DNA of 64,000 nt, taken from positions 57,501 to 121,500 of the forward strand of contig JAWQEG010000508.1 of the NCBI GenBank assembly GCA_033782935.1, in the 5' to 3' direction. A model generated the notes under the pieces. It was not told the origin of the DNA. It did not search any database and saw only the letters and a list, made by a program, of their open reading frames with translations. The stretch is from Petrolisthes cinctipes. Taxonomy: Eukaryota; Arthropoda; Malacostraca; Decapoda; Porcellanidae. This document shows positions 11,201 through 26,500 of the stretch, piece by piece. Positions within the stretch are counted from its first letter, which is position 1. Each line of letters starts with the position of its first letter. The translations under genes and the position numbers were made by a program.

Positions 11201-14200
11201 GTCGATATGTACATGTATCTTCTGTACCCGTTTATATCTCAAATTCAGGCTCAAAACACCCGAAAATTCGATATTTTTAGGTCCTAGAAGCGATCTGTAC
11301 ATGCCTACTCCTAGTTAGAATGTTTTCAAGATGCAGACCCAAAACATGCTAAAAATCGATATTTTAGGTGCCCAAAGTCGATATGTGCAAGCATCTTCTG
11401 TACTCGTTTATATCTCAAATTCAACCTCAAAACACCTGAAAATTCGATATTTTTGGGTCTTTGAAGCGGTCTGTACATGCTTACTCAGTGCTAGAATGTT
11501 TTCAAAATATAGGCTCAAAACATGCTAAAAATCGATATTTTAAGTGTCCAAAGTCGATATGTGCATGCATCTTCTGTACCCGTTTATATATCAAATACCG
11601 GCTCAAAACACCCGAAAATTCGGTATTTTTGGGTCCTAGAATCGATCTGTACATGCCTACTCCTAGTTAGAATGTTTTCACGATACAGACCCAAAACATG
11701 CTTAAAATCGACAATTTAGGTGCCCAAAAGTCGATATGTGCATTTATCTTCAGTACCCGTTTATATCTCAAATTCAGGCTCAAAACACCCGAAAATTCGA
11801 TATTTTGGGGTCCCAGAAGCGATCTGTACATGCCTACTCCGTGTTCGAGTATTTTCAAAATACAGGCCCAAAACATGCTGAAAATCGATATTTTAGGTGC
11901 CCAAAGTCAATATGAGCATGCATCTTCTGTACCCGTTTATATCTCAAATTCAGGCTCAAAACACCCGAAAATTCGATATTTTGGGGTCCCAGAAGCGATC
12001 TGTACATGCCTACTCCGTGTTCGAGTATTTTCAAAATAAAGGGCCAAAACATGCTGAAAATCGATATTTTAGGTGCCCAAAGTCAATATGTGCATGCATC
12101 TTCTGTACCCGTTTATATCTCAAATTCAGGCTCAAAACACCCGAAAATTGAATATATTTTGGGGTCCCAGAAGCGATCTGTACATGCCTACTCAGCGCTA
12201 GAATATTTTCATAATACAGGTCCAAAACATGCTAAAAATCGATATTTCAGGTGCACAAAGTCGATATCTCAAATTTAGGCCCTAAACACCCGAAAATTCG
12301 ATATTTTGATGTCCCAGAAGCGATCTGTACCTGCCTACTCCGTGTTAGAGTATTTTCAAAATACAGGCCCAAAACATACTAAAAATCGATCTTTTAGGAG
12401 CCCAAAAGTCGATATGTACATGCATCTTCTGTACCTGTTTATATCTCAAATTCAGGCTCAAAACACCCGAAAATTCGATATTTTGGGGTCCCAGAAGCGA
12501 TCTGTACATGCCTACTCCAAGTTAGAATGTTTTCAAGATACAGACCCAAAACATGCTAAAAATCGATATTTTAGGTGCCCAAAGTTGATATGTGCATGCA
12601 TCTTCTGTACCCGTTTATATCTCAAATTCAGTCTCAAAACACCCAAACATTCGATATTTTGGGGTCCCAGAAGCGATCTGTACATGCCTACTCCGTGTTA
12701 GAGTATTTTCATAATACAGGCCCAAAACATGCTAAAAATCGATATTTTAGGTGCCCAAAGTCAATATCTCAAATTCAGGCCCAAAACACCCGAAAATTCG
12801 ATATTTTGGGGTCCCAGAAGCAATCTGTACATGCCTACTCAGTGCTAGAATATTTTCAAAATATAGGCCCAAAACATGCTAAAAATCGATATTTTAGGTG
12901 CCCAAAGTCGATATCTCAAATTCACGCCCAAAACACCCGAAAATTCGATATTTTGGTGTCCCAGAAGCGATCTGTACATGCCTACTCCGTGTTAGAGTAT
13001 TTTTAAGAATACAGGCCCAAAACATACTTAAAATCGATCTTTTAGGTCCCCAAAAGTCGATATGTGCATGCATCTTCAGTACCCGTTTATATCTCAAATT
13101 CAGGCTCAAAACACCCGAAAATTCGATATTTTGGGGTCCCAGAAGCGATCTGTACATGCATACTCCGTGTTAGAGTATTTTCAAAATACATGCCCAAAAC
13201 ATACTGAAAATCGATATTTTAGGTGCCCAAAGTCGATAAGTGCATGCATCTTCTGTACCCGTTTATATCTCAAATTCAGGCTCAAAACACCCAGAAATTG
13301 AATATATTTTAGGGTCCCAGAAGCGATCTGTACATGCCTACTCAGTGCTAGAATATTTTCAAAATATAGGCCCAAAACATGCTAAAAATCAATATTTTAG
13401 GTGCCCAAAGTCGATATCTCAAATTCAGGCCCAAAACAACCGAAAATTCGATATTTTGATGTCCCAGAAGCGATTTGTACATGCCTACTCAGTGCTAGAA
13501 TATTTTCAAAATATAGTCCCAAAACATGCTAAAAATCGATATTTTAAGTGTCCAAAGTCGATATGTGCATGCATCTTCTGTTCCCGTTTATATCTCAAAT
13601 TTAACCTCCAAACACCCGAAAATTCGATATTTTTGGGTCCCTGAAGCGGTCTGTACATGCCTACTCAGTGCTAGAATGTTTTCAAAATATAGGCTCAAAA
13701 CATGCTAAAAATCGATATTTTAAGTGTCCAAAGTCGATATGTGCATGCATCTTCTGAACCTGTTTATATATCAAATTCCGGCTCAAAACATCCGAAAATT
13801 CGGTATTTTTGGGTCCTAGAATCGATCTGTACATGCCTACTCCTAGTTAGAATGTTTTCACGATACAGACCCAAAACATGCTCAAAATCGACATTTTAGG
13901 TGCCCAAAAGTCGATATGTGCATGTATCTTCAGTACCCGTTTATATCTCAAATTCAGGCTCAAAACACCCGAGAATTCGATATTTTGGGGTCCCAGAAGC
14001 GATCTGTACATGCCTACTCCGTGTTCGAGTACTTTCAAAATACAGGACCAAAACTCGCTGAAAATCGATATTTAGGTGCAAAAAGCCAATATGTGCATGC
14101 ATCTTCTGTACCCGTTTATATCTCAAATTTAGGCCCTAAACTCCCGAAAATTCGATATTTTGATGTCCCAGAAGCGATCTGTACCTGCCTATCCTGTGTT

Positions 14201-15251
14201 AGAGTATTTTCAAAATACAGGCCCAAAACATACTAAAAATCGATCTTTTAGGTGCCCAAAAGTCGATATGTACATGCATCTTCTGTACCCGTTTATATCT
14301 GAAATTCAGGCCCAAAACACTCGAAAATTCGATATTTTGGGGTCCCAGAAGCGATCTGTACATGCCTACTCCGTGTTCGAGTATTTTCAGAATACAGGCC
14401 CAAAACATGCTGAAAATCGATATTTTAGGTGCCCAAAGTCAATATGAGCATGCATCTTCTGTACCCGTTTATATCTCAAATTCAACCTCAAAACACCCGA
14501 AAATTCGATATTTTTGGGTCCCAGAAGCGATCTGTATATGCCTACTCCGTGTTAGAGTATTTTCAAAATACAGGCCCAAAACATACTGAAAATCGATATT
14601 TTAGGTGCCCAAAGTCAATATGTGCATGCATCTTATGTACCCGTTTATATCTCAAATTCAACCTCCAAACACCCGAAAATTCGATATTTTTGGGTCCCTG
14701 AAGCGGTCTGTACATGCCTACTCAGTGCTAGAATGTTTTCAAAATATAGGCTCAAAACATGCTGAAAATCGATATTTTAAGTGTCCAAAGTCGATATGTG
14801 CATGCATCTTCTGTACCCGTTTATATCTCAAATTCAACCTCCAAACACCCGAAAATTCGATATTTTTGGGTCCCTGAAGCGGTCTGTACATGCCTACTCA
14901 GTGCTAGAATGTTTTCAAAATATAGGCTCAAAACATGCTAAAAATCGATATTTTAAGTGTCCAAAGTCGATATGTGCATGCATCTTCTGAACCTGTTTAT
15001 ATATCAAATTCCGGCTCAAAACATCCGAAAATTCGGTATTTTTGGGTCCTAGAATCGATCTGTACATGCCTACTCCTAGGTAGAATGTTTTCACGATACA
15101 GACCCAAAACATGCTCAAAATCGACATTTTAGGTGCCCAAAAGTCGATATGTGCATGTATCTTCAGTACCCGTTTATATCTCAAATTCAGGCTCAAAACA
15201 CCCGAGAATTCGATATTTTGGGGTCCCAGAAGCGATCTGTACATGACTATT

Positions 15252-17882
15252 CCGTGTTAGAGTATTTTCATAATACAGGCCCAAAACATGCTAAAAATCG
15301 ATATTTCAGGTGCCCAAAGTCGATATCTCAAATTTAGGCCCTAAACTCCCGAAAATTCGATATTTTGATGTCCCAGAAGCGATCTGTACCTGCCTACTCC
15401 GTGTTAGAGTATTTTCAAAATACAGGCCCAAAACATACTAAAAATCGATCTTTTAGGTGCCCAAAAGTCGATATGTACATGCATCTTCTGTACCCGTTTA
15501 TATCTCAAATTCAGGCTCAAAACACCCGAAAATTCGATATTTTTAGGTCCTAGAAGCGATCTGTACATGCCTACTCTTAGTTAGAATGTTTTCAAGATAC
15601 AGACCCAAAACATGCTAAAAATCGATATTTTAGGTGCCCAAAGTCGATATGTGCATGCATCTTCTGTACCCGTTTATATCTCAAATTCAACCTCTTCTAA
15701 ACACTCGAAAATTCGATATTTTAGGGTCCCTGAAGCGGTCTGTACATGCCTACTCAGTGCTAGAATGTTTTCAAAATAAAGGCTCAAAACATGCTAAAAA
15801 TCGATATTTTAAGTGTCCAAAGTCGATATGTGCATGCATCTTCTGTACCTGTTTATATATCAAATTCCGGCTCAAAACACCCGAAAATTCGGTATTTTTG
15901 GGTCCAAGAATCGATCTGTACATGCCTACTCCTAGTTAGAATGTTTTCAAAATACAGGCCCAAAACATGCTGAAAATCGATATTTTAGGTGCCCAAAGTC
16001 AATATGTGCATGCATCTTATGTACCCGTATATATCTCAAATTGAGGCTCAAAACACCCAAAAATTCGATATTTTAGGGTCCCAGAAGCGATCTGTACATG
16101 ACTACTCCGTGTTAGAGTATTTTCATAATACAGGCCCAAAACATGCTAAAAATCGAAATTTCAGGTGCCCAAAGTCGATATCTCAAATTCAGGCCCAAAA
16201 CACCCGAAAATTCGATATTTTGGGGTCCCAGAAGCGATATGTACATGCCTACACGGTGTTAGAGTATTTTCAGAATACAGGCCCAAAACATACTTAAAAT
16301 CGATTTTTTAGGTGCCGAAAAGTCGATATGTGCATGCATCTTCAGTACCCGTTTATATCTCAAATTCAGGCTCAAAACACTCGAAAATTGAATATATTTT
16401 GGGGTCCCAGAAGCGATCTGTACATGCCTACTCAGTGCTAGAATATTTTCAAAATATAGGCCCAAAACATGCTAAAAATCAATATTTTAGGTGCCCAAAG
16501 TCGATATCTCAAATTCAGGCCCAAAACAACCGAAAATTCGATATTTTGATGTCCCAGAAGCGATCTGTACATGCCTACTCAGTGCTAGAATGTTTTCAAA
16601 ATATAGGCTCAAAACATGCTAATAATCGATATTTTAAGTGTCCAAAGTCGATATGTGCATGAATCTTCTGTACCCGTTTATATATCAAATTTCGGCTCAA
16701 ACCACCCGAAAATTCGGTATTTTTGGGTCCTAGAAGCGATCTGTACATGCCTACTCCTAGTTAGAATGATTTCACGATACAGACCCAAAACATGCTCAAA
16801 ATCGAAATTTTAGGTGCCAAAAAGTCGATATGTGCATGTATCTTCAGTACCCGTTTATATCTCAAATTCAGGCTCAAAACACCCGAAAATTCGATTTTTT
16901 GGGTCCCAGAAGTGATCTGTACGTGCCTACTCAGTGCTAAAATGTTTTCAAAATATAGTCCCAAAACATGCTAAAAATCACTTTTTTAAGAGCCCAAAGT
17001 CGATATCACAAATTCATGCCCAAAACACCCGAAAATTCGATATTTTGTGGTCCCAGAAGCGATCTGTACATGTCTACTCCATGTTAGAGTATTTTCAAAA
17101 TACAGGCCCAAAACATGCTGAAAATCGATATTTTAGGTTCCCAAAGTCAATATGTGTATGCATCTTCTGCACCCGTTTATATCTCATATTCAGGCTCAAA
17201 ACACCCAAAAATTCGATATTTTGGGGTCCCAGAAGCGATCTGTACATGCCTACTCCGTGTTAGATTATTTTCATAATACTGGCCGAAAACATGCTAAAAA
17301 TCGATATTTTAGGTGCCCAAAGTCGATTTCTCAAATTCAGGCCCAAAACACCCGAAAATTCTATATTTTGTGTTTGCCTACACGGTGTTAGTGTATTTTC
17401 AGAATACAGGCCCACAACATACTTAAAATCGATCTTTTAGGTGCCCAAAAGTCGATATGTGCATGCATCTTCAGTACCCGTTAATATCTCAAATTCAGGC
17501 TCAAAACACCCGAAAATTCGATATTTCGGGATCCCAGAAGCGATCTGTACATGTCTGATCCGTGTCAAAGTATTTTCAAAATACAGGCCCAAAACATGCT
17601 GAAAATCGATATTTTAGGTGCCCAAAGTCAATATGTGCATGCATCTTCTGTATCCGTTTATATCTCAAATTCAGGCTCAAAACACCCGAAAATTCGATAT
17701 TTTGGGGTCCCAGAAGCGATCTGTACATGCCTACTCTGTGTTAGAGTATTTTCATAATACATTACCAAAATATGCAAAAAATCGATATTTTAGGTGCCCA
17801 AAGTCGATATCTCAAATTCAGGCCCAAAACACCCAAAAATTCGATATTTTGGGGTCCCAGAAGCGATCTGTACATGACTACT
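15252..17882 (+). repeat. Nested 2,631-bp duplication, unit 1 (large copy 1)
   Basis: The unit matches 17883-20532. The offset is 2,631 up to about 17369 and 2,650 after it, because this unit has a net 19-bp loss. At about 17370 it reads CTATATTTTGTGTTTGCC, where its partner keeps the normal GGGGTCCCAGAAGCG segment before CCTACACGG. A rare CTTCT insertion in CAACCTCTTCTAAACAC (about 15689) is shared with the partner at about 18320, confirming descent from one block. Confidence 0.88.
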
Positions 17883-20532
17883 CCGTGTTAGAGTATTTTC
17901 ATAATACAGGCCCAAAACATGCTAAAAATCGATATTTCAGGTGCCCAAAGTCGATATCTCAAATTTAGGCCCTAAACTCCCGAAAATTCGATATTTTGAT
18001 GTCCCAGAAGCGATCTGTACCTGCCTACTCCGTGTTAGAGTATTTTCAAAATACAGGCCCAAAACATACTAAAAATCGATCTTTTAGGTGCCCAAAAGTC
18101 GATATGTACATGCATCTTCTGTACCCGTTTATATCTCAAATTCAGGCTCAAAACACCCGAAAATTCGATATTTTTAGGTCCTAGAAGCGATCTGTACATG
18201 CCTACTCTTAGTTAGAATGTTTTCAAGATACAGACCCAAAACATGCTAAAAATCGATATTTTAGGTGCCCAAAGTCGATATGTGCATGCATCTTCTGTAC
18301 CCGTTTATATCTCAAATTCAACCTCTTCTAAACACTCGAAAATTCGATATTTTAGGGTCCCTGAAGCGGTCTGTACATGCCTACTCAGTGCTAGAATGTT
18401 TTCAAAATAAAGGCTCAAAACATGCTAAAAATCGATATTTTAAGTGTCCAAAGTCGATATGTGCATGCATCTTCTGTACCTGTTTATATATCAAATTCCG
18501 GCTCAAAACACCCGAAAATTCGGTATTTTTGGGTCCAAGAATCGATCTGTACATGCCTACTCCTAGTTAGAATGTTTTCAAAATACAGGCCCAAAACATG
18601 CTGAAAATCGATATTTTAGGTGCCCAAAGTCAATATGTGCATGCATCTTATGTACCCGTATATATCTCAAATTGAGGCTCAAAACACCCAAAAATTCGAT
18701 ATTTTAGGGTCCCAGAAGCGATCTGTACATGACTACTCCGTGTTAGAGTATTTTCATAATACAGGCCCAAAACATGCTAAAAATCGAAATTTCAGGTGCC
18801 CAAAGTCGATATCTCAAATTCAGGCCCAAAACACCCGAAAATTCGATATTTTGGGGTCCCAGAAGCGATATGTACATGCCTACACGGTGTTAGAGTATTT
18901 TCAGAATACAGGCCCAAAACATACTTAAAATCGATTTTTTAGGTGCCGAAAAGTCGATATGTGCATGCATCTTCAGTACCCGTTTATATCTCAAATTCAG
19001 GCTCAAAACACTCGAAAATTGAATATATTTTGGGGTCCCAGAAGCGATCTGTACATGCCTACTCAGTGCTAGAATATTTTCAAAATATAGGCCCAAAACA
19101 TGCTAAAAATCAATATTTTAGGTGCCCAAAGTCGATATCTCAAATTCAGGCCCAAAACAACCGAAAATTCGATATTTTGATGTCCCAGAAGCGATCTGTA
19201 CATGCCTACTCAGTGCTAGAATGTTTTCAAAATATAGGCTCAAAACATGCTAATAATCGATATTTTAAGTGTCCAAAGTCGATATGTGCATGAATCTTCT
19301 GTACCCGTTTATATATCAAATTTCGGCTCAAACCACCCGAAAATTCGGTATTTTTGGGTCCTAGAAGCGATCTGTACATGCCTACTCCTAGTTAGAATGA
19401 TTTCACGATACAGACCCAAAACATGCTCAAAATCGAAATTTTAGGTGCCAAAAAGTCGATATGTGCATGTATCTTCAGTACCCGTTTATATCTCAAATTC
19501 AGGCTCAAAACACCCGAAAATTCGATTTTTTGGGTCCCAGAAGTGATCTGTACGTGCCTACTCAGTGCTAAAATGTTTTCAAAATATAGTCCCAAAACAT
19601 GCTAAAAATCACTTTTTTAAGAGCCCAAAGTCGATATCACAAATTCATGCCCAAAACACCCGAAAATTCGATATTTTGTGGTCCCAGAAGCGATCTGTAC
19701 ATGTCTACTCCATGTTAGAGTATTTTCAAAATACAGGCCCAAAACATGCTGAAAATCGATATTTTAGGTTCCCAAAGTCAATATGTGTATGCATCTTCTG
19801 CACCCGTTTATATCTCATATTCAGGCTCAAAACACCCAAAAATTCGATATTTTGGGGTCCCAGAAGCGATCTGTACATGCCTACTCCGTGTTAGATTATT
19901 TTCATAATACTGGCCGAAAACATGCTAAAAATCGATATTTTAGGTGCCCAAAGTCGATTTCTCAAATTCAGGCCCAAAACACCCGAAAATTCTATATTTT
20001 GGGGTCCCAGAAGCGATCTGTACATGCCTACACGGTGTTAGTGTATTTTCAGAATACAGGCCCACAACATACTTAAAATCGATCTTTTAGGTGCCCAAAA
20101 GTCGATATGTGCATGCATCTTCAGTACCCGTTAATATCTCAAATTCAGGCTCAAAACACCCGAAAATTCGATATTTCGGGATCCCAGAAGCGATCTGTAC
20201 ATGCCTACTCCGTGTCAAAGTATTTTCAAAATACAGGCCCAAAACATGCTGAAAATCGATATTTTAGGTGCCCAAAGTCAATATGTGCATGCATCTTCTG
20301 TATCCGTTTATATCTCAAATTCAGGCTCAAAACACCCGAAAATTCGATATTTTGGGGTCCCAGAAGCGATCTGTACATGCCTACTCTGTGTTAGAGTATT
20401 TTCATAATACATTACCAAAATATGCAAAAAATCGATATTTTAGGTGCCCAAAGTCGATATCTCAAATTCAGGCCCAAAACACCCAAAAATTCGATATTTT
20501 GGGGTCCCAGAAGCGATCTGTACATGACTACT
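17883..20532 (+). repeat. Nested 2,631-bp duplication, unit 2 (large copy 1)
   Basis: This partner of 15252-17882 keeps the ancestral, undeleted sequence at about 20000. It shares rare variants with unit 1 such as TTTTTTAAGAGCCCAAAG and GATTTCTCAAATTCAGG. Part of it (about 19.7-20.2 kb) also recurs at about 37.8-38.3 kb with an offset near 18,098, showing a further layer of duplication. Confidence 0.87.
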
Positions 20533-23500
20533 CCGTGTTAGAGTATTTTCATAATACAGGCCCAAAACATGCTAAAAATCGATATTTCAGGTGCCCAAAG
20601 TCGATATCTCAAATTCAGGCCCAAAACACCCGAAAATTCGATATTTTGGGGTCCCAGAAGCGATCTGTACATGCCTACTTAGATACAGGCCAAAAACATG
20701 CTGAAAATTGATATTTTAGGTGCCCAAAGTCAATATGTGTATGCATCTTCTGCATTCGTTTATATCCCAAATTCAACATCAAAACACCTGAAAACTCGAT
20801 ATTTTTGGGTCCCAGAAGCGATTTGTACATGCATACTCAGTGCTTGAATGTTTTCAGAATATAGGCTCAAAACATGCTAAAAATCGATATTTTAAGTGTC
20901 CAAAGTCAATATGTGCATGCATTTTCTGTACCCGTTTATATCTCAAATTCAGGCTGAAAACACCCGAAAATTCGGTATTTTTGGGTCCTAGAAGCGATCT
21001 GTACATGCCTACTCCTAGTTAGAATGTTTTCAAGATACAGACCCAAAACATGAAAAAAATCGATATTTTAGGTGCCCAAAAGTAGATATGTGCATGCATC
21101 TTCAGTACCCGTTTATATCTCAAATTCAGGCTCAAAACACCCGAAAATTTTATATTTTTGGTTCCTAGAAGCGATCTGTACATACTCTTAGTTAGAATGT
21201 TTTCTAGATACAGACCCAAAACATGCTCAAAATCGATATTTTAGGTGTCCAAAAGTCGATATGTCCATGCATCTTCAGTACCCGTTTATATCTCAAATTC
21301 AGGCTCAAAACACCCGAAAATTCGATATTTTTGGGTCCCAGAAGCGATCTGTACGTGCCTACTCAGTGCTAAAATGTTTTCAAAATATAGTCCCAAAACA
21401 TGCTAAAAATCACTTTTTTAAGTGCCCAAAGTCGATATCTCAAATTCATGCCCAAAACACCCGAAAATTCGATATTTTGTGGTCCCAGAAGCGATCTGTA
21501 CATGCCTACTCCGTGTTCGAGTATTTTTAAAATACTGGCCCAAAACATGCTGAAAATCCATATTTTAGGTGCCCAAAGTCAATATGTGAATGCATCTTCT
21601 GTACCCGTTTATATCTCAAATCCAGGCTCAAAACACCCGAAAATTCGATATTTTGGGGTCCCAGAAGCGATTTGTACATGCCTACTCAGTGCTAGAATAT
21701 TTTCAAAATATAGGCCCAAAACATGCTAAAAATCGATATTTTAGGTGCCCAAAGTCGATATCTCAAATTAAGGCCCAAAACACCCAAAAATTCGATATTT
21801 TGGGGTCCCAGAAGCGATCTGTACATGACTACTCCGTGTTAGAGTATTTTCATAATACAGGCCCAAAACATGCTCAAAATCGATATTTTAGGTGCCCAAA
21901 GTCGATATCTCAAATACAGGCCCTAAACACCCGAAAATTCGATATTTTGGGGTCCCAAAAGCAAACTGTACATGCCTACTCCGTGTTCGAGTATTTTTAA
22001 AATACTGGCCCAAAACATGCTGAAAATCCATATTTTAGGTGCCCAAAGTCAATATGTGAATGCATCTTCTGTACCCGTTTATATCTCAAATCCAGGCTCA
22101 AAACACCCGAAAATTCGATATTTTGGGGTCCCAGAAGCGATTTGTACATGCCTACTCAGTGCTAGAATATTTTCAAAATATAGGCCCAAAACATGCTAAA
22201 AATCGATATTTTAGGTGCCCAAAGTCGATATCTCAATTTTAGGTCCTAAACACCCGAAAATTCGATATTTTGATGTCCCAGAAGCGATCTGTACATGCCT
22301 ACTCCGTGTTATAGTATTTTCAAAATACAGGCCCAAAACATACTGAAAATCGATCTTTTAGGTGCCCAAAAGTCGATATGTACATGCATCTTCTGTACCC
22401 GTTTATATCTCAAATTCAGGCTCAAAACACCCGAAAATTCGATATTTTTGGGTCCTAGAAGCGATCTGTACATGCCTACTCCTAGTTAGAATGTTTTCAA
22501 GATGCAGATCCAAAACATGCTCAAAATCGATATTTTAGGTGCCCAAAAGTCGATGTGTGCATGCATCTTCAGTACCCGTTTATATCTCAAATTCAGGCTC
22601 AAAACACCCAAAAATTCGATATTTTGGGGTCCCAGAAGCGATCTGTACATGCCTACTCCGTGTTAGAGTATTTTCATAATACAGGCCTAAAACATGCTAG
22701 AAATCGATATTTTAGGTGCCCAAAGTCGATATCTCAAATTCAGGCCCAAAACACCCGAAAATTCGGTATTTTGGGGTCCCAGAAGCGATCTGTACATGCC
22801 TACACAGTGCTAGAATATTTTCAAAATATAGGCTCAAAACATGCTAAAAATCGATATTTTAGGTGCCCAAAGTCGATATCTCAAATTCAGGCCCAAAACA
22901 CCTGAAAATTCGATATTTTGGGGTCCCAGAAGCGATCTGTACATGCCTACTCCGTGTTAGAGTATTTTTAAGAATACAGGCCCAAAACATACTTAAAATC
23001 GATCTTTTAGGTGCCCAAAAGTCGATATGTGCATGCATCTTCAGTACCCGTTTATATCTCAAATTCAGGCTCAAAACACCCGAAAATTCGATATTTTGGG
23101 GTCCCAGAAGCGATCTGTACATGCCTACTCCGTGTTAGAGTATTTTCAAAATACAGGCCCAAAACATACTGAAAATCGATATTTTAGGTGCCCAAAGTCG
23201 ATATGTGCATGCATCTTCTGTACCCGTTTATATCTCAAATTCAGGCTCAAAACACCCAAAAATTGAATATATTTTGGGGTCCCAGAAGCGATCTGTACAT
23301 GCCTACTCAGTGCTAGAATATTTTCAAAATATAGGCCCAAAACATGCCAGAAATCAATATTTTAGGTGCCCAAAGTCGATATCTCAAATTCAGGCCCAAA
23401 ACAACCGAAAATTCGATATATTGATGTCCCAGAAGCGATTTGTACATGCCTACTCAGTGCTAGAATATTTTCAAAATATAGTCCCAAAACATGCTAAAAA

Positions 23501-26500
23501 TCGATATTTTAGGTGCCCAAAGTCGATATGTGCATGCATCTTCTGTACCCGTTTATATCTCAAATTCAACCTGAAAACACCTGAAAATTCAATATTTTTG
23601 GGTCTTTGAAGCGGTCTGTACATGCCTACTCAGTGCTAGAATGTTTTCAAAATATAGGCTCAAAATATGCAAAAAATCGATATTTTAAGTGTCCAAAGTC
23701 GATATGTGCATGCATCTTCTGTACCCGTTTTTATATCAAATACCGGCTCAAAACACCCGAGAATTCGGTATTTTTGGATCCTAGAATCGATCTGTACATG
23801 CCTACTCCTAGTTAGAATGTTTTCATGATACAGACCCAAAACATGCTCAAAATCGACAATTTAGGTGCCAAAAAGTCGATATGTGCATTTATCTTCAGTA
23901 CCCGTTTATATCTCAAATTCAGGCTCAAAACACCCAAAAAAGTCGATATTTTGGTGTCCCAGAAGCGATCTGTACATGCCTACTCAGTGCTAGAATATTT
24001 TCAAAATATAGGCCCAAAACATGCTAAAAATCGATATTTTAGGTGCCCAAAGTCGATATCTCAATTTTAGGCCCTAAACACCCGAGAATTCGATATTTTG
24101 ATGTCCCAGAAGCGATCTGTACATGCCTACTCCGTGTTATAGTATTTTCAAAATACAGGCCCAAAACATACTGAAAATCGATCTTTTAGGTGCCCAAAAG
24201 TCGATATGTACATGCATCTTCTGAACCCGTCTATATATCAAATTCAGGCTTAAAACATCCGAAAATTCGATATTTTTGGGTCTTAGAAGCGATCTGTACA
24301 TGCCTACTCCTAGTTAGAATGTTTTCAAGATGCAGACCCAAAACATGTTAAAAATCGATATTTTAGGTGCCCAAAAGTCGATGTGTGCATGCATCTTCAG
24401 TACCCGTTTATATCTCAAATTCAGGCTCAAAACACCCAAAAATTCGATATTTTGGGGTCCCAGAAGCGATCTGTACATGCCTACTCCGTGTTAGAGTATT
24501 TTCATAATACAGGCCCAAAACATGCTAAAAATCGATATTTTAGGTGCCCAAAGTCGATATCTCAAATTAAGGCCCAAAACACCCAAAAATTCGATATTTT
24601 GGGGTCCCAGAAGCGATGTGTACATGACTACTCCGTGTTAGAGTATTTTCATAATACAGGCCCAAAACATGCTCAAAATCGATATTTTAGGTGCCCAAAG
24701 TCGATATCTCAAATTCAGGCCCAAAACACCCGAAAATTCGATATTTTGGGGTCCCAAAAACAAACTGTACATGCCTACTCCGTGTTCGAGTATTTTTAAA
24801 ATACTGGCCCAAAACATGCTGAAAATCCATATTTTAGGTGCCCAAAGTCAATATGTGAATGCATCTTCTGTACCCGTTTATATCTCAAATTCAACCTCAA
24901 AACACCTGAAAATTCAATATTTTTGGGTCTTTGAAGCGGTCTGTACATGCCTACTCAGTGCTAGAATGTTTTCAAAATATAGGCTCAAAACATGCTAAAA
25001 ATCGATATTTTAAGTGTCCAAAGTCGATATGTGCATGCATCTTCTGTACCCGTTTTTATATCAAATACCGGCTCAGAACACCCGAGAATTCGGTATTTTT
25101 GGATCCTAGAATCGATCTGTACATGCCTACTCCTAGTTAGAATGTTTTCACGATACAGACCCAAAACATGCTCAAAATCGACAATTTAGGTGCCCAAAAG
25201 TCGATATGTGCATTTATCTTCAGTACCCGTTTATATCTCAAATTCAGGCTCAAAACACCCAAAAAATTCGATATTTTGGGGTCCCAGAAGCGATTTGTAC
25301 ATGCCTACTCAGTGCTAGAATATTTTCAAAATATAGGCCCAAAACATGCTAAAAATCGATATTTTAGGTGCCCAAAGTCGATATCTCAATTTTAGGCCCT
25401 AAACACCCGAGAATTCGATATTTTGATGTCCCAGAAGCGATCTGTACATGCCTACTCCGTGTTATAGTATTTTCAAAATACAGGCCCAAAACATACTGAA
25501 AATCGATCTTTTAGGTGCCCAAAAGTCGATATGTACATGCATCTTCTGTACCCGTTTATTTATCAAATTCAGGCTTAAAACATCCGAAAATTCGATATTT
25601 TTGGGTCGTAGAAGCGATCTGTACATGCCTACTCCTAGTTAGAATGTTTTCAAGATGCAGACCCAAAACATGTTAAAAATCGATATTTTAGGTGCCCAAA
25701 AGTCGATGTGTGCAAGCATCTTCAGTACCCGTTTATATTTCAAATTCAGGCTCAAAACACCCAAAAATTCGATATTTTGGGGTCCCAGAAGCGATCTGTA
25801 CATGCCTACTCCGTGTTAGAGTATTTTCATAATACAGGCCCAAAACATGCTAAAAATCGATATTTTAGGTGCCCAAAGTCGATATCTCAATGTAAGGCAC
25901 AAAACACCCAAAAATTCGATATTTTGGGGTTCCAGAAGCGATCTGTACATGACTACTCCGTGTTAAAGTATTTTCATAATGCAGGCCCAAAACATGCTCA
26001 AAATCGATATTTTAGGTGCCCAAAGTCGATATCTCAAATTCAGGCCCAAAACACCCGAAAATTCGATATTTTGGGGTCCCAAAAGCAAACTGTACATGCC
26101 TACTCAGTGCTAGAATATTTTCAAAATATAATCCCAAAACATGCTAAAAATCGATATTTTAGGTGCCCAAATTCAATATGTGCATGCATCTTCTGTACCC
26201 GTTTATATCTCAAATTCAACCTCAAAACACCTGAAAATTCAATATTTTTGGGTCTTTGAAGCGGTCTGTACATGCCTATTCAGTGCTAGAATGTTTTCAA
26301 AATATAGTCTCAAAACATGCTAAAAATCGATATTTTAAGTGTCCAAAGTCGATATGTGCATGCATCTTCTGTACCCGTTTATATATCAAATACCGGCTCA
26401 AAACACCCGAAAATTCGGTATTTTTGGGTCCTAGAATCGATCTGTACATGCCTACTCCTAGTTAGAATGTTTTCACGATACAGACCCAAAACATGCTCAA

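Larger units (their letters stand above)
5415..21711 (+). repeat. 16,297-bp segmental tandem duplication, copy 1
   Basis: Positions 5415-21512 recur at 21712-37809 with a constant offset of 16,297. I checked lines throughout and found them identical, including rare private variants: ACGTGTTATAG at about 10482 and 26779, CCAAAACTCGCTGAAAATCG at about 14049 and 30346, and the short indel at about 17370 and 33667. The left edge is set by the last mismatch at about 5414 (ATACAGG against ATATAGG). The last 199 bp, 21513-21711, do not follow the offset. They instead match 5686-5884 with offset 15,827, as expected at an unequal-exchange junction. Confidence 0.93.
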
